Assembly (NCBI GenBank): GCA_035578155.1
Contig: JAPWDM010000023.1
Coordinates: forward strand, 4,171,829-4,235,828
DNA from: Brachynemurus nebulosus
Lineage: Eukaryota > Arthropoda > Insecta > Neuroptera > Myrmeleontidae
Length of the DNA stretch: 64,000 nucleotides
Direction of reading: 5' to 3'
Below are positions 1 through 14,600 of the stretch, piece by piece. Made by a program: the position numbers and the translations under genes. Within the stretch, counting starts at the first letter, position 1. The number at the start of each line of letters is the position of its first letter. The notes under the pieces were generated by a model. It searched no databases. It was not told the origin of the DNA and was given only the letters and a program-made list of their open reading frames with translations.

Positions 1-1830
1 CGATATTTTCAATTTTTGTCTTTATATGCTGCTCAAATGAATTTTGTTGATTTTCCGGGAAACTATAGGCGCTGGAAAGATTTTAATAGCAGTTATGATG
101 AGCGCGAAAATAGCGCGTAATTCCTATACAAGCTTTATCTAATTAGCGCCGTTGGTTCAGATTTAGATATTTTCAAATTTTGTCTTTATATGCTGCTCAA
201 ATGAATTTTTTGATTTTCCGGGAAACTTTAGGCGCTGGAAAGATTTTAATAGCAGTTATGATGAGCGCCAAAATAGCGCGTAATCCCTATATAAGTTTTG
301 TCTAATTATCGCCGTGGGTTTAGATTTCGATAGTTTAAATTTTTGTCTTCATATGCTGCTCAAATGAACTTTGTTGATTTTCCGGGAAACTATAGGCGCC
401 GGAAAGATTTTAATAGCAGTTATGATGAGCGCCAAAATAGCGCGTAATTCCTATATAAGTTTTATCTAATTATCGCCGTTGGTTCAGTTTTAGATATTTT
501 CAATTTTGGTCTTTATATGCTGCTCAAATGAATTTTGTTAATTTTCCGGGAAACTATAGGCGCTGGAAAGATTTTAATAGCAGTTATGATGAGCGCCAAA
601 ATAGCGCGTAATTCCTATATAAGCTTTATCTAATTATCGCCGTTGGTTCAGATTTAGATATTTTCAAATTTTATCTTTATATGCTGCTCAAATGAATTTT
701 GTTGATTTTCCGGGAAACTATAGGCGCTGGAAAGATTTTAATAGCAGTTATGATGAGCGCCAAAATAGCGCGTAATTCCTATATAAGTTTTATCTAATTA
801 TCGCCGTTGGTTCAGTTTTAGATATTTTCAATTTTTGTCTTTATATGCTGCTCAAATGAATTTTGTCGTTTTTCCGGGAAACTATAGGCGCTGGAAAGAT
901 TTTAATAGCAGTTATGACGAGCGCGAAAATAGCGCGTATTTCCTATATAAGCTTTATCTAATTAGCGCCGTTGGTTCAGATTTAGATATTTTCAATTTTT
1001 GTCTTTATATGCTGCTCAAATTAATTTTTTTGATTTTCCGGGAAACTATAGGCGCCGGAAAGATTTTAATAGCAGTTATGATGAGCGCCAAAATAGCGCG
1101 TAATTCCTATATAAGTTTTATCTAATTTTCGCCGTTAGTTCAGTTTTAGATATTTTCAATTTTTTTCTTTATATGCTGCTCAAATGAATTTTGTTGATTT
1201 TCCGGGAAAATATAGGCGCCGGAAAGATTTTAATAGCAGTTATGACGAGCGCGAAAATAGCGCGTAATTCCTATATAAGCTTTATCTAATTAGCGCCGTT
1301 GGTTCAGATTTAGATATTTTCAAATTTTGTCTTTATATGCTGCTCAAATGAATTTTTTCGATTTTCCGGGAAACTATAGGCGCTGGAAAGATTTTAATAG
1401 CAGTTATGCTGAGCGCGAAAATAGCGCGTAATTCCTATATAAGCTTTATCTAATTAGCGCCGTTGGTTCAGATTTAGATATTTTCAAATTTTGTCTTTAT
1501 ATGCTGCTCAAATGAATTTTTTTGATTTTCCGGGAAACTATAGGCGCTGGAAAGATTTTAATAGCAGTTATGATGAGCGCCAAAATAGCGCGTAATTCCT
1601 ATATAAGTTTTATCTAATTATCGCCGTGGGTTTAGATTTCGATATTTTCAATTTTTGTCTTTATATGCTGCTCAAATGAATTTTGTTGATTTTCCGGGAA
1701 ACTATAGGCGCTGGAAAGATTTTAATAGCAGTTATGATGAGCGCGAAAATAGCGCGTAATTCCTATATAAGCTTTATCTAATTAGCGCCGTTGGTTCAGA
1801 TTTAGATATTTTCAAATTTTGTCTTTATAT

Positions 1831-1912
1831 GCTGCTCAAATGAATTTTCTTGATTTTATTTAATTATCGCCGTAGGTTTAGATTTCGATATTTTCAATTT
1901 TAGTCTTTATAT
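1831..1912 (+). repeat. truncated 82-bp satellite monomer (copy 1)
   Basis: Measured from GCTGCTC to the next GCTGCTC this unit is 82 bp instead of 164. Sequence jumps from GAATTTTCTTGATTTTA directly to TTTAATTATCGCCGTAGG, so the half carrying GGAAACTATAGG through TATATAAG is missing. The join lies at about 1853-1862 in a T-rich context shared by both sides. The flanking variants (TTTTAGTCTTTATATG and CTTGAAATTCCGGG) also occur around a full 164-bp monomer at 6915-7078, which looks like the undeleted relative. Confidence 0.9.
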
Positions 1913-4209
1913 GCTGCTCAAATGAATTTTCTTGAAATTCCGGGAAACTATAGGCGCTGGAAAGATTTTAATTGCAGTTATGATGAGCGCGAAAATAGCG
2001 CGTAATTCCTATATAAGCTTTATCTAATTAGCGCCGTTGGTTCAGATTTAGATATTTTCAAATTTTGTCTTCATATGCTGCTCAAATGAATTTTTTTGAT
2101 TTTCCGGGAAACTATAGGCGCCGGAAAGATTTTAATAACAGTTATGATGAGCGCCAAAATAGCACGTAAATCCTATATAAGTTTTATCTGATTATCGCCG
2201 TGGGTTTAGATTTCGATATTTTAAATTTTTGTCGTTATATGCGGCTCAAATGAATTTTGTTGATTTTCCGGGAAACTATAGGCGCTGGAAAGATTTTAAT
2301 AGCAGTTATGATGAGCGCGAAAATAGCGCGTAATTCCTATATGAGCTTTATCTAATTAGCGCCGTTGGTTCAGATTTAGATATTTTCAAATTTTGTCTTT
2401 ATATGCTGCTCAAATGAATTTTTTTGATTTTCCGGGAAACTATAGGCGCTGGAAAGATTTTAATAGCAGTTATGATGAGCGCCAAAATAGCGCGTAATTC
2501 CTATATAAGTTTTATCTAATTATCGCCGTGGGTTTAGATTTCGATATTTTCAATTTTTGTCTTTATATGCTGCTCAAATGAATTTTTTTGATTTTCTGGG
2601 AAACTATAGGCGCTGGAAAGATTTTAATAGCAGTTATGATGAGCGCCAAAATAGCGCGTAATTCCTATATATGTTTTATCCAATTATCGCCGTTGGTTCA
2701 GTTTTAGATATTTTCAATTTTTTTCTTTATATGCTGCTCAAATGAATTTTGTTGATTTTCCGGGAAACTATAGGCGCTGGAAAGATTTTAATAGCAGTTA
2801 TGATGAGCGCGAAAATAGGGCGTAATTCCTTTATAAGTTTTATCTAATTATCGCCGTGGGTTTAGATTTCGATATTTCAAATTTTTGTCTTTATATGCTG
2901 CTCAAATGAATTTTGTTGATTTTCCGGGAAACTATAGGCGCCGGAAAGATTTTAATAGCAGTTATGATGAGCGCCAAAATAACGCGTAATTCCTATATAA
3001 GTTTTATCTAATTATCGCCGTTGGTTCAGTTTTAGATATTTTCAATTTTTGTCTTTATATGCTTCTCAAATGAATTTTGTTGATTTTCCGGGAAACTATA
3101 GGCGCTGGAAAGATTTTAATAGCAGTTATGAAGAGCGCGAAAATAGCGCGAAATTCCTATATAAGCTTTATCTAATTAGCGCCGTTGGTTCAGTTTTAGA
3201 TATTTTCAATTTTTGTCTTTATATGCTGCTCAAATGAACTTTGTTGATTTTCCGGGAAACTATAGCCGCCGGAAAGATTTTAATAGCAGCTATGATGAGC
3301 GCCAAAACAGCGCGTAATTCCTATATAAGTTTTATCTAATTATCGCCGTTGGTTCAGTTTTAGATATTTTCAATTTTGGTCTTTATATGCTGCTCAAATG
3401 AATTTTGTTGATTTTCCGGGAAATTAAAGGCGCTGGAAAGATTTTAATAGCAGTTATGATGAGCGCGAAATTAGCGCGTAATTCCTATATAAGCTTTATC
3501 TAATTATCGCCGTTGGTTCAGATTTAGATATTTTCAAATTTTGTCTTTATATGCTGCTCAAATGAATTTTTTTGATTTTCCGGGAAACTATAGGCGCTGG
3601 AAAGATTTTAATAGCATTTATGATGAGCGCCAAAATAGCGCGTAATTCCTATATATGTTTTATCTAATTATCGCCGTTGGTTCAGTTTTAGATATTTTCA
3701 ATTTTTTTTCTTTATATGCTGCTCAAATGAATTTTGTTGATTTTCCGGGAAACTATAGGCGCTGGAAAGATTTTAATAGCAGCTATGATGAGCGCCAAAA
3801 TAGCGCGTAATTCCTATATAAGTTTTATCTAATTATCGCCGTGGGTTTAGATTTCGATATTTTAAATTTTTGTCTTTATATGCTGCTCAAATGAATTTTG
3901 TTGATTTTCCGGGAAAATATAGGCGCTGGAAAGATTTTAATAGCAGTTATGATGAGCGCCAAAATAGCGCGTAATTCCTATATAAGCCTTATCTAATTAT
4001 CGCCGTTGGTTCAGCTTTAGATATTTTCAAATTTTGTCTTTATATGCTGCTCAAATGAATTTTTTTGATTTTCCGGGAAACTATAGGCGCTGGAAAGATT
4101 TTAATAGCAGCTATGATGAGCGCCAAAATAGCGCGTAATTCCTATATAAGTTTTATCTAATTATCGCCGTTGGTTTAGATTTCGATATTTTCAATTTTAG
4201 TCTTTATAT

Positions 4210-4291
4210 GCTGCTCAAATGAATTTTCTTGATTTTATTTAATTATCGCCGTAGGTTTAGATTTCGATATTTTCAATTTTAGTCTTTATAT
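4210..4291 (+). repeat. truncated 82-bp satellite monomer (copy 2)
   Basis: Same internal deletion and same junction as the monomer at 1831-1912, with matching flanks (next monomer contains CTTGAAATTCCGGG and TTTTAATTGCAG). The shared break means this copy arose by duplication of a block already carrying the deletion, not by a second deletion event. Confidence 0.9.
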
Positions 4292-5620
4292 GCTGCTCAA
4301 ATGAATTTTCTTGAAATTCCGGGAAACTATAGGAGCTGGAAAGATTTTAATTGCAGTTATGATGAGCGCGAAAATAGCGCGTAATTCCTATATAAGCTTT
4401 ATCTAATTAGCGCCGTTGGTTCAGATTTAGATATTTTCAAATTTTGTCTTCATATGCTGCTCAAATGAATTTTTTTGATTTTCCGGGAAACTATAGGCGC
4501 CGGAAAGATTTTAATAGCAGTTATGATGAGCGCCAAAATAGCACGTAAATCCTATATAAGTTTTATCTGATTATCGCCGTGGGTTTAGATTTCGATATTT
4601 TAAATTTTTGTCGTTATATGCTGCTCAAATGAATTTTGTTGATTTTCCGGGAAACTATAGGCGCTGGAAAGATTTTAATAGCAGTTATGATGAGCGCGAA
4701 AATAGCGCGTAATTCCTATATAAGCTTTATCTAATTAGCGCCGTTGGTTCAGATTTAGATATTTTCAAATTTTGTCTTTATATGCTGCTCAAATGAATTT
4801 TTTTGATTTTCCGGGAAACTATAGGCGCTGGAAAGATTTTAATAGCAGTTATGATGAGCGCCAAAATAGCGCGTAATTCCTATATAAGTTTTATCTAATT
4901 ATCGCCGTGGGTTTAGATTTCGATATTTTCAATTTTTGTCTTTATATGCTGCTCAAATGAATTTTGTTGATTTTCCGGGAAACTATAGGCGCTGGAAAGA
5001 TTTTAATAGCAGTTATGATGAGCGCGAAAATAGCGCGTAATTCCTATACAAGCTTTATCTAATTAGCGCCGTTGGTTCAGATTTAGATATTTTCAAATTT
5101 TGTCTTTATATGCTGCTCAAATGAATTTTTTTGATTTTCCGGGAAACTTTAGGCGCTGGAAAGATTTTAATAGCAGTTATGATGAGCGCCAAAATAGCGC
5201 GTAATCCCTATATAAGTTTTGTCTAATTATCGCCGTGGGTTTAGATTTCGATAGTTTAAATTTTTGTCTTCATATGCTGCTCAAATGAACTTTGTTGATT
5301 TTCCGGGAAACTATAGGCGCCGGAAAGATTTTAATAGCAGTTATGATGAGCGCCAAAATAGCGCGTAATTCCTATATAAGTTTTATCTAATTATCGCCGT
5401 TGGTTCAGTTTTAGATATTTTCAATTTTGGTCTTTATATGCTGCTCAAATGAATTTTGTTGATTTTCCGGGAAACTATAGGCGCTGGAAAGATTTTAATA
5501 GCAGTTATGATGAGCGCCAAAATAGCGCGTAATTCCTATATAAGCTTTATCTAATTATCGCCGTTGGTTCAGATTTAGATATTTTCAAATTTTATCTTTA
5601 TATGCTGCTCAAATGAATTT
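4241..5620 (+). repeat. duplicated satellite block (remnant of a 2.54-kb higher-order unit)
   Basis: 4241 to about 4920 matches 1862 to about 2540 (offset 2379). 4921 to about 5620 matches 1 to about 700 (offset 4920, then 4921 after a 1-bp indel). The order second-half then first-half is what a tandem unit of about 2541 bp would give. That length equals 15 full monomers plus one 82-bp truncated monomer, within a base. Confidence 0.8.
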
Positions 5621-8600
5621 TTTTGATTTTCTGGGAAACTATAGGCGCTGGAAAGATTTTAATAGCAGTTATGATGAGCGCCAAAATAGCGCGTAATTCC
5701 TATATATGTTTTATCCAATTATCGCCGTTAGTTCAGTTTTAGATATTTTCAATTTTTTTCTTTATATGCTGCTCAAATGAATTTTGTTGATTTTCCGGGA
5801 AACTATAGGCGCTGGAAAGATTTTAATAGCAGTTATGATGAGCGCGAAAATAGCGCGTAATTCCTTTATAAGTTTTATCTAATTATCGCCGTGGGTTTAG
5901 ATTTCGATATTTCAAATTTTTGTCTTTATATGCTGCTCAAATGAATTTTGTTGATTTTCCGGGAAACTATAGGCGCTGGAAAGATTTTAATAGCAGTTAT
6001 GAAGAGCGCGAAAATAGCGCGAAATTCCTATATAAGCTTTATCTAATTAGCGCCGTTGGTTCAGTTTTAGATATTTTCAATTTTTGTCTCTATATGCTGC
6101 TCAAATGAACTTTGTTGATTTTCCGGGAAACTATAGGCGCCGGAAAGATTTTAATAGCAGTTATGATGAGCGCCAAAACAGCGCGTAATTCCTATATAAG
6201 TTTTATCTAATTATCGCCGTTGGTTCAGTTTTAGATATTTTCAATTTTGGTCTTTATATGCTGCTCAAATGAATTTTGTTGATTTTCCGGGAAACTATAG
6301 GCGCTGGAAAGATTTTAATAGCAGTTATGATGAGCGCCAAAATAGCGCGTAATTCCTATATAAGTTTTATCTAATTATCGCCGTGGGTTTAGATTTCGAT
6401 ATTTTCAATTTTTGTCTTTATATGCTGCTCAAATAAATTTGTTGATTTTCTGGGAAACTATAGGCGCTGGAAAGATTTTAATAGCAGTTATGATGAGCGC
6501 GAAAATAGCGCGTAATTCCTATATAAGCTTTATCTAATTATCGCCGTTGGTTCAGTTTTAGATATTTTCAATTTTTGTCTTTATATGCTACTTAAATGAA
6601 TTTTGTTAATTTTCCGGGAAACTATAGGCGCTGGAAAGATTTTAACAGCAGTTATGATGAGCGCGAAAATAGCGCGTAATTCCTATATAAGCTTTATCTA
6701 ATTAGCGCCGTTGGTTCAGATTTAGATATTTTCAACTTTTGTCTTTATATGCTGCTCAAATGAATTTTTTTGATTTTCCTGGAAACTATAGGCGTTGGAA
6801 AGATTTTGATAGCAGTTATGATGAGCGCCAAGATAGCGCGTAATTTCTATATAAGTTTTATCTAATTATGGCCGTTGGTTTAGATTTCGATATTTTCAAT
6901 ATTAGTCTTTATATGCTGCTCAAATGAATTTTCTTGATTTTCCCGGAAACTATAGGCGCTGGAAAGATTTTAATAGCAGTTATGATGAGCGCCAAAAAGG
7001 CGCGTAATTCCTATATAAGTTTTATCTAATTATCGCCGTAGGTTTAGATTTCGATATTTTCAATTTTAGTCTTTATATGCTGCTCAAATGAATTTTCTTG
7101 AAATTCCGGGAAACTATAGGCGCTGGAAAGATTTTAATTGCAGTTATGATGAGCGCGAAAATAGCGCGTAATTCCTATATAAGCTTTATCTAATTAGCGC
7201 CGTTGGTTCAGATTTAGATATTTTCAAATTTTGTCTTCATATGCTGCTCAAATGAATTTTTTTGATTTTCCGGGAAACTATAGGCGCCGGAAAGATTTTA
7301 ATAGCAGTTATGATGAGCGCCAAAATAGCACGTAATTCCTATATAAGTTTTATCTAATTATCGCCGTGGGTTTAGATTTCGATATTTTCAATTTTTGTCT
7401 TTATATGCTGCTCAAATGAATTTTGTTGATTTTCCGGGAAACTATAGGCGCCGGAAAGATTTTAATAGCAGTTATGATGAGCGCGAAAATAGCGCGTAAT
7501 TCCTATATAAGCCTTATCTAATTAGCGCCGTTGGTTCAGATTTAGATATTTTCAATTTTTGTCTTTATATGCTGCTCAAATGAATTTTTTTGATTTTCCG
7601 GGAAGCTATAGGCGCCGGAAAGATTTTAATAGCAGTTATGATGAGCGCCAAAATAGCGCGTAATTCCTATAGAAGTTCTATCTAATTATCGCCGTGGGTT
7701 TAGATTTCGATATTTTAAATTTTTGTCTTTAAATGCTGCTCAAATGAATTTTGTTGATTTTCCCGGAAACTATAGGCGCTGGAAAGATTTTAATAGCAGT
7801 TATGATGAGCGCGAAAATAGCGCGTAATTCCTATATAGGCTCTATCTAATTAGCGCCGTTGGTTCAGTTTTAGATATTTTCAATTTTTTTCTTTATATGC
7901 TGCTCAAATGAATTTTGTTGATTTTCCGGGAAACTATTGGCGCAGGAAAGATTTTAATAGCAGTTATGATGAGCGCAAAAATAGCGCGTAATTCCTTTAT
8001 AAGTTTTATCTAATTATCGCCGTGGGTTTAGATTTCGATATTTTAAATTTTTGTCTTTATATGCTGCTCAAATGAATTTTGTTGATTTTCCGGGAAACTA
8101 TAGGCGCTGGAAAGATTTTAATAGTAGTTATGATGAGCGCAAAAATAGCGCGTAATTCCTATATAAGCTTTATCTAATTAGCGCCGTTGGTTCAGATTTA
8201 GATATTTTCAATTTTTGTCTTTATATGCTGCTCAAATGAATTTTTTTGATTTTCTGGGAAACTATCAGCGCCGGAAAGATTTTAATAGCAGTTATGATGA
8301 CCGCCAAAATAACGCGTAATTCCTATATAAGTTTTATCTAATTATCGCCGTTGGTTCAGTTTTAGATATTTTCAATTTTTGTCTTTATATGCTGCTCAAA
8401 TCAATTTTGTTGATTTTCCGGGAAACTATAGGCGCTGGAAAGATTTCAATAGCAGTTATGATGAGCGCGAAAATAGCGCGTAATTCCTATATAAGCTTTA
8501 TCTAATTATCGCCGTTGGTTTAGATTTCGAAATTTTCAATTTTTGTCTTCGTATGCTGCTCAAATGAATTTTGTTGATTTTCCGGGAAACTATAGGTGCT

Positions 8601-11600
8601 GGAAAGATTTTAATAGCAGTTATGAGGAGCGCGAAAATAGCGCGAAATTACTATATAAGCTTTATCTAATTAGCGCCGTTGGTTCAGTTTTAGATATTTT
8701 CAATTTTTGTCTTTATATGCTGCTCAAATGAATTTTGTTGATTTTCCGGGAAACTATAGGCGCCGGAAAGATTTTAATAGCAGTTATGATGAGCGCCAAA
8801 ATAGCACGTAATTCCTATATAAGTTTTATCTAATTATCGCCGTGGGTTTAGATTTCGATATTTTAAATTTTTGTCGTTATATGCTGCTCAAATGAATTTT
8901 GTTGATTTTCCGGGAAACTATAGGCGCTGGAAAGATTTTAATAGCAGTTATGATGAGCGCGAAAATAGCGCGTAATTCCTATATAAGCTTTATCTAATTA
9001 GCGCCGTTGGTTCAGATTTAGATATTTTCAAATTTTGTCTTTATATGCTGCTCAAATGAATTTTGTTGATTTTCCGGGAAACTATAGGCGCCGGAAAGAT
9101 TTTAATAGCAGTTATGATAAGCGCGAAAATAGCGCGTAATTCCTATATAAGCTTTATCTAATTAGCGCCGTTGGTTCAGATTTAGATATTTTCAATTTTT
9201 GTCTTTATATGCTGCTCAAATGAATTTTTTTGATTTTCCGGGAAGCTATAGGCGCCGGAAAGATTTTAATAGCAGTTATGATGAGCGCCAAAATAGCGCG
9301 TAATTCCTATATAAGTTTTATCTAATTATCGCCGTGGGTTTAGTTTTCGATATTTTCAATTTTTGTCTTTATATGCTGCTCAAATGAATTTTGTTGATTT
9401 TCCGGGAAACTATAGGCGCTGGAAAGATTTTAATAGCAGTTATGATGAGCGCGAAAATAGCGCGTAATTCCCATATAAGCTTTATCTAATTAGCGCCGTT
9501 GGTTCAGATTTAGATATTTTCAATTTTTGTCTTTATATGCTGCTCAAATGAATTTTTTGGATTTTCCGGGAAACTATAGGCGCCGGAAAGATTTTAATAG
9601 CAGTTATGATGAGCGCCAAAATAGCGCGTAATTCCTATATAAGCTTTATCTAATTATCGCCGTTGGTTCAGTTTTAGATATTTTCAATTTTTGTCTTTAT
9701 ATGCTGCTCAAATGAATTTTGTTGATTTTCCGGGAAACTATAGGCGCTGGAAAGATTTTAATAGCAGTTATGATGAGCGCGAAAATAGCGCGTAATTCCT
9801 ATATAAGCTTTATCTAATTAGCGCCGTTGGTTCAGATTTAGATATTTTCAACTTTTGTCTTTATATGCTGCTCAAATGAATTTTTTTGATTTTCCTGGAA
9901 ACTATAGGCGCCGGAAAGATTTTAATAGCAGTTATGATGAGCGCCAAAATAGCGCGTAATTCCTATATAAGTTTTATCTAATTATCGCCGTTGGTTCAGT
10001 TTTAGATATTTTCAATTTTTTTCTTTATATGCTGCTCAAATGAATTTTGTTGATTTTCCTGGAAACTATAGGCGCTGGAAAGATTTTGATAGCAGTTTTG
10101 ATGAGCGCCAAGATAGCGCGTAATTCCTATATAAGGTTTATCTAATTATCGCCGTGGGTCTAGATTTCGATATTTTCAATTTTTGTCTTTATATGCTGCT
10201 CAAATAAATTTGTTGATTTTCCGGGAAACTATAGGCGCTGGAAAGATTTTAATAGCAGTTATGATGAGCGCGAAAATAGCGCGTAATTCTTATGTAAGCT
10301 TTATCTAATTATCGCCGTTGGTTCAGTTTTAGATATTTTCAATTTTTTTCTTTATATGCTGCTCAAATGAATGTTGTTGATTTTCCTGGAAACTATAGGC
10401 GCTGGAAAGATTTTAATAGCAGTTATGATGAGCGCCAAAATAGCGCATAATTCCTATATAAGCTTTATCTAATTAGCGCCGTTGGTTCAGATTTAGATAT
10501 TTTCAACTTTTGTCTTTATATGCTGCTCAAATTAATTTTTTTGATTTTCCTGGAAACTATAGGCGCCGGAAAGATTTTAATAGCAGTTATGATGAGCGCC
10601 AAAATAGCGCGTAATTCCTATATAAGTTTTATCTAATTATCGCCGTTGGTTCAGTTTTAGATATTTTCAATTTTTTTCTTTATATGCTGCTCAAATGAAT
10701 TTTGTTGATTTTCCTGGAAACTATAGGCGCTGGAAAGATTTTGATAACAGTTATGATGAGCGCCAAGATTGCGCGTAATTTCTATATAAGTTTTATCTAA
10801 TTATCGCCGTTGGTTTAGATTTCGATATTTTCAATATTAGTCTTTATATGCTGCTCAAATGAATTTTCTTGATTTTCCGGGAAACTATATGCGCTGGAAA
10901 GATTTTAATAGCAGTTATGATGAGCGCGAAAATAGCGCGTAATTTCTATGTAAGCTTTAAATAATTAGCGCCGTTGGTTCAGATTTAGATATTTTCATTT
11001 TTTGTCTTTATATGTTGCTCAAATGAATTTTTTTGATTTTCCGGGAAACTTTAGGCGCCGGAAAGATCTTAATAGCAGTTATGATGAGCGCCAAAATAGC
11101 GCGTAATTCCTATATAAGTTTTATCTAATTATCGACGTTGGTTTAGATTTCGATATTTTCAATTTTTGTCGTTATATGCTGCTCAAATGAATTTTGTTGA
11201 TTTTCCGGGAAATTATAGGCGCTGGAAAGATTTTAATAGCAGTTATGATGAGCGCGAAAATAGCGCGTAATTCCTATATCACCTTTATTTAATTAGCGCC
11301 GTTGGTTCAGTTTTAGATATTTTCAATTTTTGTCTTTATATGCTGCTCAAATGAATTTTGTTGATTTTCCGGGAAACTATAGGCGCTGGAAAGATTTTAA
11401 TAGCAGTTATGATGAGCGCGAAAGTAGCGCGTAATTCCTATATAAGCTTTATCTAATTAGCGCCGTTGGTTCAGATTTAGATATTTTCAATTTTTGTCTT
11501 TATATGCTACTCAAATGAATTTTTTTGATTTTCCGGGAAACTATAGGCGCCGGAAAGATTTTAATAGCAGTTATGATGAGCGCGAAAATAGCGCGTAATT

Positions 11601-14600
11601 CCCATATAAGCTTTATCTAATTAGCGCCGTTGGTTCAGATTTAGATATTTTCAATTTTTGTCTTAATATGCTGCTCAAATGAATTTTTTTGATTTTCCGG
11701 GAAACTATAGGCGCCGGAAAGATTTTAATAGCAGTTATGATGAGCGCCAAAATAGCGCATAATTCCTATAAAAGTTTTATCTAATTATCGCCGTTGGTTC
11801 AGTTTTAGATATTTTCAATTTTTGTCTTTATATGCTGCTCAAATGAATTTTGTTGATTTTCCGGGAAACTATAGGCGCTGGAAAGATTTTAATAGCAGTT
11901 ATGATGAGCGCCAAAATAGCGCGTAATTCCTATATAAGTTTTATCTAATTATCGCCGTGGGTTTAGATTTCGATATTTTCAATTTTTGTCTTTATATGCT
12001 GCTCAAATGAATTTTGTTGATTTTCCGGGAAACTATAGGCGCTGGAAAGATTTTAAATGCAGTTATGATGAGCGCCAAAATAGCGCGTAATTCCTATATA
12101 TGTTTTATCTAATTATCGCCGTTGGTTCAGTTTTAGATATTTTCAATTTTTTTCTTTATATGCTGCTCAAATGAATTTTGTTGATTTTCCGGGAAACTAT
12201 AGGCGCTGGAAAGATTTTAATAGCAGTTATGATGAACGCGAAAATAGCGCGTAATTCCTTTATAAGTTTTATCTAATTATCGCCGTGAGTTTAGATATCG
12301 ATATTTTAAATTTTTGTCTTTATATGCTGCTCAAATGAATTTTGTTGATTTTCCGGGAAACTATAGGCGCTGGAAAGATTTTAATAGCAGTTATGATGAG
12401 CGCGAAAATAGCGCGTAATTCCTATATAAGCTTTATCTAATTATCGCCGTTGGTTTAGATTTCGATATTTTCAATTTTTGTCTTCGTATGCTGCTCAAAT
12501 GAATTTTGTTGATTTTCCGGGAAACTATAGGCGCTGGAAAGATTTTAATAGCAGTTATGATGAGCGCGAAAATAGCGCGTAATTCCTATATAAGCTTTAT
12601 CTAATTAGCGCCGTTGGTTCAGGTTTAGATATTTTCAATTTTTGTCTTTATATGCTACTCAAATGAATTTTTTTGATTTTTCGGGAAATTATAGGCGCCG
12701 GAAAGATTCTAATAGCAGTTATGATGAGCGCCAAAATAGCGCGTAATTCCTATATAAGCTTTATCTAATTAGCGCCGTTGGTTCAGATTTAGATATTTTC
12801 AATTTTTGTCTTTATATGCTGCTAAAATGAATTTTTTTGATTTTCCGGGAAACTATAGGCGCCGGAAAGATTTTAATAGCAGTTGTGATGAGCGCCAAAA
12901 TAGCGCGTAATTCCTATATAAGATTTATCTAATTATCGCCGTTGGTTTAGATTTCGATATTTTCAATTTTTGTCTTTATATGCTGCTCAAATGAATTTTG
13001 TTGATTTTCCGGGAAACTATAGGCGCTGGAAAGATTTTAATAGCAATTATGATGAGCGCGAAAATAGCGCGTAATTCCTATATAAGCTTTATCTAATTAG
13101 CGCCGTTGGTTCAGTTTTAGATATTTTCAATTTTTGTCTTTATATGCTGCTCAAATGAATTTTTTTGATTTTCCGGGAAACTATAAGCGCCGGAAAGATT
13201 TTAATAGCAGTTATGATGAGCGCCAAAATAGCGCGTAATTCCTATATAAGTTTTATCTAATTATCGCCGTTGGTTTGGATTTCGATATTTTCAATTTTTG
13301 TCTTAATATGCTGCTCAAGTGAATTTTCTTGATTTTCCGGGAAACTATAGGCGCTGGAAAGATTTTAATAGCAGTTATGATGAGCGTGAAAATAGCGCGT
13401 AATTCCTATATAAGCTTTATCTAATTAGCGCCGTTGGTCCAGGTTAAGATATTTTCAATTTTTGTCTTTATATGCTGCTCAAATGAATTTTTTTGATTTT
13501 CCGGGAAACTTTAGGCGCCGGAAAGATCTTAATAGCAGTTATGATGAGTGCCGAAATAGCGCGTAATTCCAATATAAGTTTTATCTAATTATCGCCGTTG
13601 GTTTAGATTTCGATATTTTCAATTTTTGTCTTTATATGCTGCTCAAATGAATTTTTTTGATTTTCCGGGAAAATATAGGCGCTGGAAAGATTTTAATAGC
13701 AGTCATGATGAGCGCGAAAATAGCGTGTAAATCCTATATCAGCTTTATCTAATTAGCGCCGTTGGTTCAGTTTTAGATATTTTCAATTCTTGTCTTTATA
13801 TGCTGCTCAAATGAATTTTGTTGATTTTCCGGGAAAATATAGGCGCTGGAAAGATTTTAATAGCAGTTTTGATGAGCGCGAAAATAGCGTGTAAATTCTA
13901 TATCAGCTTTATCTAATTAGCGCCGTTGGTTCAGTTTTAGATATTTTCAATTCTAGTCTCTATATGCTGCTCAAATGAATTTTGTTGATTTTCCGGGAAA
14001 CTATAGGCGCTGGAAAGATTTTAATAGCAGTTATGATTAGCGCGAAAATAGCGCGTAATTCCTATATAATCTTTATCTAATTAGCGCCGTTGGTTCAGGT
14101 TTAGATATTTTCAATTTTTGTCTTTATATGCTGCTCAAATGAATTTTTTTGATTTTTCGGGAAATTATAGGCGCCGGAAAGATTTTTATAGCAGTTATGA
14201 TGAGCGCCAAAATAGCGTGTAAATCCTATATCAGCTTTATCTAATTAGCGCCGTTGGTTCAGTTTTAGATATTTTCAATTCTTGTCTTTATATGCTGCTC
14301 AAATGAATTTTGTTGATTTTCCGGGAAAATATAGGCGCTGGAAAGATTTTAATAGCATTTTTGATGAGCGCGAAAATAGCGTGTAAATTCTATATCAGCT
14401 TTATCTAATTAGCGCCGCTGGTTCAGTTTTAGATATTTTCAATTCTTGTCTTTATATGCTGCTCAAGTGAATTTTGTTGATTTTCCGGGAAACTATAGGC
14501 GCTGGAAAGATTTTAATAGCAGTTATGATGAGCGCGAAAATAGCGGGTAATTCCTATATAAGCTTTATCTAATTAGCGCCGTTGGTTCAGATTTAGATAT

